Positions 7,574 to 13,271 of a DNA stretch of 13,504 nucleotides are shown here, one piece after another (position 1 is the stretch's first letter; each line of letters begins with the position of its first letter). The stretch is from Frankiales bacterium (GTDB taxonomy: Bacteria; Actinomycetota; Actinomycetes; Mycobacteriales; SCTD01). A program made the translations under genes and the position numbers. The DNA lies in assembly GCA_025464915.1 (NCBI GenBank), contig JAODNF010000122.1, positions 1-13,504 on the forward strand, read 5' to 3'. The notes under the pieces are model-generated. The model searched no databases and was not told the origin of the DNA. It saw only the letters and a program-made list of their open reading frames with translations.

Positions 7574-8157
7574 CAGCGCTTCTTCTTCCAGGACATCGAG
7601 TCGGCGAACTTGGCCATCTCCTCGGCCACCTGCACGTACTCCAGGTAGCCCATCCCTGCGTTGAGCAGCCCACCCGTCAGCATGAACACCAGGGGCGTCC
7701 GCGCCTCGTCCGGCACGATCGGCCCGAGGGCGTCGTGCAGCCGTTGGGCCATCAGGGCTCCGACCTGGTCGCGCACGGCGACGACGTCGGGGTCGTGGGC
7801 GAGCAGCGCGGTCGTGACGCCGGCGGCCAGCTCCGACTCGTCGGCGAGCGACGTGACGATGGGGAGGACTGCGGCACGCATGCGGTCGCCCGCTGTGGCT
7901 CGGGGCCCGACCTCGACCGCCGGCAGGGCCGCCAGCCGGCGCCAGTAGACCTCGGCGAGCAGGTGGTCCTTGCTGGCGAAGTAGTTGTAGGCGCTCGCTG
8001 CCGACACACCCGCAGCCTTGGCCACGACCCGCACGGTCAGAGCGTCGTAGCCCGTCACGGCGATGACCTGGGACACGGCGTCCACGAGCTTGGTGGCCAT
8101 CTCCGGGCGCCGCCCGGACAGCCGGCGGCGCGGGCCCTCGATCGCGGGAGTCGTCAA
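7573..8157 (-). CDS. TetR/AcrR family regulator, probable autoregulated repressor of the P450 operon
   Basis: This is a 194-aa regulator. The N-terminal helix-turn-helix domain is at about residues 17-65, with VRVVAKAAGVSAASAYNYFASKDHLLAEVYWRR ending in the typical YxYFxSKxxLL recognition and helix-4 pattern, split here only for length. The C-terminal ligand domain is helical and ends in WKKKR. The start is TTG, chosen for three reasons: AGGAGGAGG is 2-5 bases upstream, the next ATG (residue 20) would cut into helix 1, and the extra residues (MTTPAIEGPRRR..GRRPEMA) align with the N-terminus of the paralogue at 10281-10859. It is the first gene of the operon and has a strong promoter with an embedded inverted repeat just upstream, so autoregulation and control of cyp123-cyp51 are likely. 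It matches the position of M. tuberculosis Rv0767c. The ligand is unknown. Confidence 0.92.
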   Translation of the reverse strand: MTTPAIEGPRRRLSGRRPEMATKLVDAVSQVIAVTGYDALTVRVVAKAAGVSAASAYNYFASKDHLLAEVYWRRLAALPAVEVGPRATAGDRMRAAVLPIVTSLADESELAAGVTTALLAHDPDVVAVRDQVGALMAQRLHDALGPIVPDEARTPLVFMLTGGLLNAGMGYLEYVQVAEEMAKFADSMSWKKKR

Positions 8158-8159
8158 GG

Positions 8160-8168
8160 CCTCCTCCT
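8160..8168 (-). promoter_or_regulatory. Strong ribosome binding site deciding the TTG start of the TetR gene
   Basis: On the minus strand this reads AGGAGGAGG and ends 2 bases before the TTG at 8157, with the first AGGAGG 5 bases away. It is the best Shine-Dalgarno in the window and is the main reason to accept the rare TTG start. Confidence 0.8.
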
Positions 8169-8193
8169 GCTTCCTGCAGCGCTGACGCGCACC

Positions 8194-8223
8194 ATTCTGG
8201 ACAAGCGTCTAGACGACTGTCAA
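8194..8223 (-). promoter_or_regulatory. Predicted sigma-70-type promoter of the TetR-P450 operon (P1)
   Basis: On the minus strand, a perfect TTGACA (-35, positions 8223-8218) is followed after 18 bases by CAGAAT (-10, positions 8199-8194, 4 of 6 to TATAAT). Transcription would begin near 8187, giving a leader of about 30 bases that carries AGGAGG. The -35 box lies inside the last codons of the unknown 403-aa gene, whose stop is TAG at 8209-8211. The spacer and -10 are covered by an inverted repeat that is probably the operator. This is the only near-consensus promoter I found in the window. It has not been shown to work; 5'-end mapping would settle it. Confidence 0.7.
8195..8214. promoter_or_regulatory. 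Predicted TetR operator O1 overlapping promoter P1
   Basis: On the minus strand this reads GTCTAGACGCTTGTCCAGAA. It agrees with operator O2 (9439-9458) at 15 of 20 positions, with differences mostly in the centre, giving the consensus GTCTrGACnnnTGTCCAGA. A perfect 10-base palindrome CGTCTAGACG (8206-8215) and outer GACA/TGTC arms (8200-8203, 8218-8221) form an additional dyad across the -35/-10 spacer. The position would block RNA polymerase at P1. Which of the two TetR proteins binds is inference; the adjacent one is the likely owner. Confidence 0.65.
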
Positions 8224-9420
8224 GGGCAGGGATCGGCGCGGTGAGAACGCGAAGGCCGCGCCCTTGCTGAACCGGGTCACCGCGACCTCGTCCATCTCCT
8301 TGGCGGGCTCGGCACGTCGCACGACCTGGGCCGTCCAGTCGTCGGGCGTGCCACTGACCTCGATGTCCAGGTAGGGGCTGACGCCTCGTACCGCGGCCTG
8401 GAGCGGCCGCAGGGACGTCGGTCCTGCGTGCACGATCCAGGCCTCGTCCTGGTGCGCCGGCGAGGGCAGCACCGTCACCGTGCTGTCGCCGAAGGAGGCG
8501 TCGACGTAGACCGCAGGGTTGAGCAGCGGGTGGAGCTTGAGGACCTCGATCGGTTCCTCGAGGCCGAGAGCACGGGCGAGGCGCTCAGACATGATCCCGG
8601 CGATGCCCGTGAGCTGCTTGGTGACGATCGTGTCGGCCTGCAGGCGGTCGACCGCACGCTCGCGGACCGCGAGCTGGAACGACAGCACCAGCAGGTGCAT
8701 CTGCACGCACACCTCGTCGGCGATCCTGACCAGGGCCGAGTGCGAGAAGGCAGCGAAGTCGATGTCCGAGACGAGCGGCCCGCTGTAGTCCCCGAGCCCC
8801 TCCTCGGAGCGGTCGATCGGCGACAGCTCGAGCGCTGCGACGTGCTTGGACTGCACGACGGCGAGCGCCGGGATGGCCTCGACGGGAGGGTTGGTCTCGT
8901 CGATCGTCACGGTCCACTCGCAGTGCGGCGCCCGGTCGGACGGGACACGCGGCGGTCGGTGAACGGGCCGCATCACCGCACGCGGGTTCGTCGCCACGGC
9001 CGTGGCGTCGAACGTCGGGTCCTCGATGTCGTGACACATCGCCTTCACGTGCACGTTGCCCATCGGCTCCACGTCGAGCAGCGCACCGCAGTGGTCGAGG
9101 TGGAAACCCCCGTGGTTGGCGTCCTCTACCCAGTAGCGGAAGTCCATGAACTGCGGCGGGGCGCCGATCTCGAGCTGCATGCCCTTGAAGATGGTGGCGA
9201 CGTCCGACCCGACGAAGTCGAGGGCCCGCTGCATGCGTCGGGTGTAGATGGGGCTGGCCCCGGCCCACTCCTCGATGGCGATCTCCGCCATCGCCTGCTG
9301 CCCGAAGGCACCGAGGGCCCACGCCATTCCTGACCGGTCGATCAGGTGCCCCGTGAGGAGCAGCTCGGGAACGACGACGGCGAGCTGCTCGCGCGTCAGC
9401 GCCGCGTACCTGCTGGTCAT
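8209..9420 (-). CDS. Conserved hypothetical protein of unknown function, operator-flanked
   Basis: This is a 403-aa protein that I do not recognise as a named family. It has no signal peptide or membrane helix. The N-terminal half (to about residue 190) has a dense patch of His, Asp, Cys and Trp: HGGFHLDHCGALLDVEP, then MCHDIEDPTFDATA, HRPPR and PHCEWTV, which looks like an enzyme active site or metal site. The C-terminal half is Leu/Ala-rich and helical in its first part (ADEVCVQMHLLVLSFQLAVRERAV). The ATG at 9420 is chosen because it follows a predicted promoter and an AGGA; a longer open frame upstream would run through the operator into the SDR gene. It is flanked on both sides by copies of the same inverted repeat, so it is probably co-regulated with the P450 operon. 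The stop is TAG, unusual here. An enzyme acting on the pathway compound is an inference. Confidence 0.8.
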   Translation of the reverse strand: MTSRYAALTREQLAVVVPELLLTGHLIDRSGMAWALGAFGQQAMAEIAIEEWAGASPIYTRRMQRALDFVGSDVATIFKGMQLEIGAPPQFMDFRYWVEDANHGGFHLDHCGALLDVEPMGNVHVKAMCHDIEDPTFDATAVATNPRAVMRPVHRPPRVPSDRAPHCEWTVTIDETNPPVEAIPALAVVQSKHVAALELSPIDRSEEGLGDYSGPLVSDIDFAAFSHSALVRIADEVCVQMHLLVLSFQLAVRERAVDRLQADTIVTKQLTGIAGIMSERLARALGLEEPIEVLKLHPLLNPAVYVDASFGDSTVTVLPSPAHQDEAWIVHAGPTSLRPLQAAVRGVSPYLDIEVSGTPDDWTAQVVRRAEPAKEMDEVAVTRFSKGAAFAFSPRRSLPLTVV

Positions 9421-9426
9421 GACCGG

Positions 9427-9455
9427 ATCCTGACACTCGTCTGGACAGATGTCCA
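9427..9455 (-). promoter_or_regulatory. Possible promoter P2 of the 403-aa gene
   Basis: On the minus strand, TGGACA (positions 9455-9450, 5 of 6 to TTGACA) is followed after 17 bases by CAGGAT (9432-9427, 3 of 6 to TATAAT). The -10 ends 6 bases before the ATG, so a transcript from here would be leaderless or nearly so. An alternative reading is that AGGA in the same place is a ribosome binding site for a transcript starting further upstream. The -35 lies within operator O2. Confidence 0.4.
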
Positions 9456-9458
9456 GAC
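9439..9458. promoter_or_regulatory. Predicted TetR operator O2 upstream of the 403-aa gene
   Basis: GTCTGGACAGATGTCCAGAC is a near-perfect inverted repeat with 9-base arms around a 2-base centre. It lies in the 55-base gap between the SDR stop (9476) and the ATG of the 403-aa gene (9420). It shares GTCTrGACnnnTGTCCAGA with O1 near 8200. There is no T-rich tract after it and the loop would be only 2 bases, so it is an operator rather than a terminator. Confidence 0.72.
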
Positions 9459-9475
9459 CAGTTCTCGGTGCCGGG

Positions 9476-10291
9476 TCATCCCGCTGCCCTGCTGCCCGAC
9501 AGCAGCGAGAGCGCGCCGCCGTCCACGAGCACGTCCGTGCCCGTGATCGCGGCGGCTGCCGGGCTGAACAGGAAGCCGATGACGGCAGCGACCTCACCGG
9601 GCGCCAGCGGGCGACCGAGCGGCGAGTGACGCGCCAGGTAGCTCGTCATCGCGCCGTCGGGGGCTGACAGCTCTGCCTGCCCCATGGCGGTGTCGATGAC
9701 GCCAGGGCTCACGCTGTTGATCCGGGTGGCCCGTCGGCCCCACTCCGCGGCCGCGAACGCCACCCGGAGCTGGTTGCCGCGCTTGGCGTAGCCGTAGGCC
9801 GTCGGGCCGTCGGTGCACGACCGGAAGAGCTCGAGGTCGGCGAGCTCGGAGCTGGGGGCACACGACATCGCCTGCTCCTGCTCCTTCGTGAGGTGCGGGC
9901 CGAAGATGTGCCCGGCCATGCTGGCGACGGCAACTCCTGCTCCGCCCGCGGCCATCACCCGGGCGAACGCGTCGAGCACGTTGGCGGTGCCGATCAGGTC
10001 GACGGCAACGATCTGCGCCACCGTCGCCGTCGCCGGTGACACCCCTGCGGTGTGGACGAGCGCCGTCACGGGGCCCAAGCCCGCCGCGTGCGCGGCCAGC
10101 GCGTGCACGCTCTCCGCCCGCGTGATGTCGACGGTCACCGGCACGCCACCGACCTCGTCCGCGAGGCGGCGAGCCGCGTCGTCGTCGCGGTCGGCGACGA
10201 CGAGGACGTGCCCGCCCGCGAGCGCGGCGGCGACGGCGGCGCCGAGCCCGCCGGCACCGACGACAACTGCTACGCCGCCGTCATGCCCCAT
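9476..10291 (-). CDS. SDR oxidoreductase of 3-alpha-hydroxysteroid dehydrogenase/carbonyl reductase architecture
   Basis: This is a 271-aa SDR. The nucleotide loop is GAGGLG (residues 12-17, GxGxxG) instead of the classical TGxxxGxG, and HTAG replaces NNAG near 80. The catalytic residues are Ser124 and Tyr166-x3-Lys170 (YGYAK). About 40 residues lie between Ser and Tyr instead of the usual 13. As I remember it, 3-alpha-HSD/carbonyl reductase of Comamonas testosteroni has the same spacing (Ser114, Tyr155, Lys159) and a similar end, so this subclass is likely. It would act on a hydroxyl or ketone of a steroid-like or other bulky substrate; this is inference. The ATG at 10291 is preferred over a TTG 6 bases upstream because GGAGG lies 9 bases before the ATG and only 3 before the TTG. 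It overlaps the TetR gene upstream by 11 bases. Confidence 0.85.
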   Translation of the reverse strand: MGHDGGVAVVVGAGGLGAAVAAALAGGHVLVVADRDDDAARRLADEVGGVPVTVDITRAESVHALAAHAAGLGPVTALVHTAGVSPATATVAQIVAVDLIGTANVLDAFARVMAAGGAGVAVASMAGHIFGPHLTKEQEQAMSCAPSSELADLELFRSCTDGPTAYGYAKRGNQLRVAFAAAEWGRRATRINSVSPGVIDTAMGQAELSAPDGAMTSYLARHSPLGRPLAPGEVAAVIGFLFSPAAAAITGTDVLVDGGALSLLSGSRAAG

Positions 10292-10859
10292 GCTCAAGAA
10301 CCTCCGCGAAGCCGCCCAGCAGGCTGGGGATGTCGCGGTAGCCGAGGTTGCCCATTCCTGCCGACAGCATCGAGCCGATGAAGGCCATCGTCAGACCGGG
10401 GACCACCGCAGCGGGCAGGCGGTCCCCGAGGGCCTGCTCCACCCGGGCCAGGAAGACGTCACCCATCTGGTTGCGCAGTCCGATGACATCAGCGTCGTGG
10501 GCCATCAACGACGTCGTCACCCCGGCGGCCAGCTCCGGCTCGTCGGCGACGAGCAGCGCGATGGCTCCCAGTGACAGCTCGATCCGCTGCCCGACAGTCG
10601 CACCCGCTGGGTACTCCGGCTGGGGCAGGGCAGTCATGCGCCGCCAGAACTCCGCTGTCAGCAGGTGCTCCTTGCTGGAGAAGTACGCATAGACAGTGGC
10701 TGCAGACACCCCGGCGCGGGCGGCTACCAGCCGGACCGTCATGCCCTCGAACCCGGTGACGGCAACCTCCTCCACCGCGGCGTCGAGGATGCGGGCGGCC
10801 ATCTCCGGACGCCGGCCCTGGTGTGACCGCCGCGGCACCTCGAAGGCTGGAAGACTCAT
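10281..10859 (-). CDS. TetR/AcrR family regulator, paralogue of the P450-operon regulator
   Basis: This is a 192-aa TetR protein. The helix-turn-helix lies at about residues 18-65 and includes VRLVAARAGVSAATVYAYFS followed by SKEHLL. It aligns without large gaps to the TetR at 7573-8157 along its whole length: shared GRRPEMA near residue 16, AVTG and TVR before the HTH, DEPELAAGVTT-like and AHDADV-like blocks in the ligand domain, and AGMG near the end. The two are therefore paralogues from one duplication or members of a narrow subfamily. The ATG overlaps the stop of the small membrane protein by 4 bases. No promoter of its own is visible, so it is probably expressed with the upstream transporter genes. 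It may read the same operators O1/O2 or a similar site elsewhere. Confidence 0.9.
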   Translation of the reverse strand: MSLPAFEVPRRSHQGRRPEMAARILDAAVEEVAVTGFEGMTVRLVAARAGVSAATVYAYFSSKEHLLTAEFWRRMTALPQPEYPAGATVGQRIELSLGAIALLVADEPELAAGVTTSLMAHDADVIGLRNQMGDVFLARVEQALGDRLPAAVVPGLTMAFIGSMLSAGMGNLGYRDIPSLLGGFAEVLEHGA

Positions 10860-11314
10860 GTGAGCGGCTCACAGATGCTGCACAGGGCGAGGTCCGACGT
10901 GGCCGGCGCGAGGTCGGCTCGACCCCGGACCACGGGGCAGTCCGGCCGGTGCGCGAGCGTGCCCTGGGCGGTCGTGAGCAAGGCGCCCGCGAACGGGACG
11001 GGAGCAGATCCGGCGCGCAGCGCGGCGGTGATCTCGGCGGTCTGCGCGCGCACCTCGTCGAGGACGGCCGTCTGCCAGTGCGCGAAGTAGAGGAAGCCGC
11101 CGAGCACCACCAGGGCGAGGCCCAGCAGCCCCCCGCTGATCAGGTAGGGCACCTGCTCCTCGATCAGCGGCGTGTGCGAGGCCCCCAGCCAGCCGAGGAA
11201 GATCAGCACCAGGCCGAGGGGCGCCAGCAGGCTGCCCAGGAGCACCGGGAAGGGACGCCTCGCCGAACCGGTGGACACGCCGGCCAGCCGGTCGCGGAAC
11301 CTGGGCGTCGTCAC
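10856..11314 (-). CDS. Small membrane protein with two TM helices and a possible Cys/His metal site
   Basis: This is a 152-aa protein. A short basic N-terminus is followed by two hydrophobic helices at about residues 21-45 and 55-79, then a soluble tail. The tail starts with a short amphipathic helix (VLDEVRAQTAEITAALRAG) and ends with HRPDC (His122, Cys126) and CSIC (Cys145, Cys148), an H-x3-C...C-x2-C arrangement that could bind zinc. Both termini would be on the same side, probably cytoplasmic. I do not recognise a named family, although H-x3-C and C-x2-C endings are common in small actinobacterial membrane proteins. The start is GTG in a GTGA overlap with the secreted-protein gene, and the stop overlaps the TetR ATG, so it is coupled on both sides. 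Longer open frames upstream read antisense of composition only. It may assist the neighbouring secreted or ABC components; this is inference. Confidence 0.8.
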   Translation of the reverse strand: MTTPRFRDRLAGVSTGSARRPFPVLLGSLLAPLGLVLIFLGWLGASHTPLIEEQVPYLISGGLLGLALVVLGGFLYFAHWQTAVLDEVRAQTAEITAALRAGSAPVPFAGALLTTAQGTLAHRPDCPVVRGRADLAPATSDLALCSICEPLT

Positions 11315-12567
11315 GTGGGTCTCCTCTCGAGCGGGCAGCCGCTCAGGTCGGGGATGAGCCAGCGCCGGCTGAGCGCCATCAGGCCGGAGGCCGCCAGGAA
11401 GGCAAGGAGCAGGCCGGACACTCCCCAGGCCCAGCCGTACCCGGTCCTGAGGGACAGCGGCACAGCAGCCAGCGCAGGCGGGGCGCCGGTGCGGGGCAGG
11501 GACGGGGGTACGACGGACGGCTGGCCGGCCCCGATGGGGACGACGGGTCCTGCAGGGGTGATGCCAGGGACCCCGGTGGTCGTGCCGGGCAGCGACGGCG
11601 TCGTCGGCCCCGACGTGGGCTCCCCCGGCGGCGGCGCGCTGTCGTCGCCACGGGTCGCGCTGAGGACGAGCTCGGCCCCACCGAGGGTCAGCGTGCCGAG
11701 CGGCGTCGTCACGACCAGGCCGCCCGTCGAGTACTCGACCTTGCCTGCCTCCAGGGCCTTGACGGGCTTGGTGAGGGTCAGGGTGATCTGGGCCTGGGCC
11801 AGCGCACCCGTCACCGCGTCTGCGGCGCCGGGTGGCAGCAGCGTGGTGCCCGCGACCGAGACGCCGTCGGCGTCGACGGTCACGGCCACCCCGGCGATAG
11901 ACACCCCCGTGACCGACGTCGAGCCCTTCGCGTCGGCGTGCTGGCCGTCGGTGCTCCCGGTGGCGGTGCTCGTGACGGCACCGATGTGCACCACGCCTCC
12001 GATCGTGACGTCCCGGACGCTGGTCGACGCGGTGCCCACGGCGCTGGCCGCGCCGGTGAGCTGGACGGCCGACTGCGACGCCGTGCTCCCGGCGGTCGTC
12101 GTGAGGGCGGCTGCACCGTCCACTGAGGCGGAGGCGGTCGCCTTCTGCTTGGTCGCCGTGGCGTGGACCGTGGCGCCCGGCACCGTCGTGTTCCTCACGT
12201 CGGCGTCCCCCGTCCCGCTGCGGGCACTGGCGATGGCGGGGTCGTTGAGGACGCTTGCCTGGCTCGGCGCACCGAACCCGACCTGCAGCGTCGTTCCGAG
12301 CGACGCCCCGGTGTCGCCCGGCCACGCCACGGTGGCCAGCCCGACGCCCTCACCCAGCAAGAAGTCCGAGGCGGCGTAGGGCACCGACATCTGGGCGGGC
12401 ACCTGGGTGGTGGAGCTGAAGAGGAACTCCTCGCCGTGCGCGACCGCGTGCAGCCGCACCGACCCGAACCCTGAGCCCGGCTCCCCCGCTGCCCGCGCCG
12501 CGGTGAGCGGCAGCACCGGGAGCCCGAGCGCCACGACGAGCAGCGTGCCCGCGGACCGCTTCCTCAT
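11311..12567 (-). CDS. Secreted, cell-wall or membrane-anchored Ala/Thr/Ser/Gly-rich protein
   Basis: This is a 418-aa protein with a clear signal peptide: MRKR, a hydrophobic core (GTLLVVALGLPVLPL) and an AxA-type site (TAARAAG) near residue 27. A beta-rich, low-charge ectodomain of about 280 residues follows, with many Val/Thr/Ser/Gly repeats (for example VSIAGVAVTVDADGVSVAG) and no enzyme motif. A Pro/Thr/Gly stalk spans 311-363 and a single transmembrane helix 379-399, followed by Arg-Arg and a short tail with one Cys. LPRTG occurs at 357-361, between stalk and helix, and could be a sortase signal, but the tail after it is about 57 residues, longer than the usual 30-40. The ATG overlaps the LivF-like stop and has GGAGG 7 bases upstream. 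The operon position suggests a surface partner of the ABC transporter, such as a ligand-capturing or wall-spanning protein. No specific family recognised. Confidence 0.85.
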   Translation of the reverse strand: MRKRSAGTLLVVALGLPVLPLTAARAAGEPGSGFGSVRLHAVAHGEEFLFSSTTQVPAQMSVPYAASDFLLGEGVGLATVAWPGDTGASLGTTLQVGFGAPSQASVLNDPAIASARSGTGDADVRNTTVPGATVHATATKQKATASASVDGAAALTTTAGSTASQSAVQLTGAASAVGTASTSVRDVTIGGVVHIGAVTSTATGSTDGQHADAKGSTSVTGVSIAGVAVTVDADGVSVAGTTLLPPGAADAVTGALAQAQITLTLTKPVKALEAGKVEYSTGGLVVTTPLGTLTLGGAELVLSATRGDDSAPPPGEPTSGPTTPSLPGTTTGVPGITPAGPVVPIGAGQPSVVPPSLPRTGAPPALAAVPLSLRTGYGWAWGVSGLLLAFLAASGLMALSRRWLIPDLSGCPLERRPT

Positions 12568-13271
12568 GCAGCACCTCCGAAGTAGGCGTCCTCGACGGCG
12601 TCCGCCACGTCGGCGGGCTGGCCAACCGTCGTGATGAAGCCGCCCGACATGACGGCGGCGAAGTCGGCCACGCTGAGCGCGAGGCGGGCGAACTGCTCGA
12701 CGACGAGAATGGTGATGCCCTCGGCCGCCAGCTGCCCGACCAGGTCGTAGAGCTCCCGCACGATCATCGGGGCCAGCCCCATCGAGATCTCGTCGAGGAG
12801 CAGCAGCCCGGGCCGCCCGGTCAGGCTGCGAGCCATCGCGAGCATCTGCTGCTCGCCGCCGGACATCGTCCCGGCGAGCTGGTGCCGGCGCTCCGCCAGC
12901 CGCGGGAAGCGCGCGAACGAGCTCTCGAGCACGTCCGGCAGCGACCTGTCACCGCCGTAGACGGTCATCCGGAGGTTCTCGGTCACGGTGAGGTTGGGGA
13001 ACACCCCCCGGCCCTCGGGGATGTGGCACAGGCCGGCCCGGGCGAGGGCCGAGGGCGAGGCACCGTTGACGTGCACGCCGTCGAGGTGGACGCACCCCTT
13101 GGTCGGGGTCAAGGACCCGCCGATGGTGCGCAGCGTGGTCGTCTTGCCCGCACCGTTGGGTCCGAGCAGCGCCGTGACCTTGCCGTGCGGCACGTGCAGG
13201 TCGACGCCCCGGAGGACCTCGATCCGGCCGTAGCCGGCCTCCAGCCCGATCAGCTCGAGAGCCGCCGTCAC
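12564..13271 (-). CDS. livF: Branched-chain amino acid-type ABC transporter ATPase (LivF-like)
   Basis: This is a 235-aa cytoplasmic ATPase of the usual LivF length. Walker A GPNGAGKTT is at 37-45. EGRGVFPNLTV at 86-96 follows the Q-loop region and is typical of LivF. The ABC signature is SGGEQQ (137-142) and Walker B LLLLDE (156-161), then the D-loop region MGLAP. VEQ at 191-193 replaces the switch histidine, as in LivF proteins. It energises import together with LivG, two permeases and a binding protein, none of which is complete in the window. The start is GTG in a 4-base GTGA overlap with the LivG stop. LivFG-type transporters in actinobacteria carry amino acids but also urea, amides and aromatic or steroid-related acids, so the substrate is open. 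Its linkage to sterol-type oxidation genes is suggestive only. Confidence 0.95.
   Translation of the reverse strand: MTAALELIGLEAGYGRIEVLRGVDLHVPHGKVTALLGPNGAGKTTTLRTIGGSLTPTKGCVHLDGVHVNGASPSALARAGLCHIPEGRGVFPNLTVTENLRMTVYGGDRSLPDVLESSFARFPRLAERRHQLAGTMSGGEQQMLAMARSLTGRPGLLLLDEISMGLAPMIVRELYDLVGQLAAEGITILVVEQFARLALSVADFAAVMSGGFITTVGQPADVADAVEDAYFGGAA

Noticed and set aside
9439..9458. Inverted repeat as a transcription terminator for the SDR gene
   Set aside because: The hairpin would have a 2-base loop and no T-tract on either strand, and a second copy occurs in a promoter, so an operator is the better reading.
10292..10297. TTG at 10297 as the start of the 3-alpha-HSD-like SDR
   Set aside because: GGAGG is only 3 bases upstream of the TTG but 9 bases upstream of the in-frame ATG at 10291, which is the better start.
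10823..12379. Long open frame on the plus strand (518 codons) opposite the secreted and membrane protein genes
   Set aside because: The opposite strand has a signal peptide, stalk, TM helices and 4-base gene overlaps; this frame has only Pro/Ser/Ala-rich sequence and no plausible start context.
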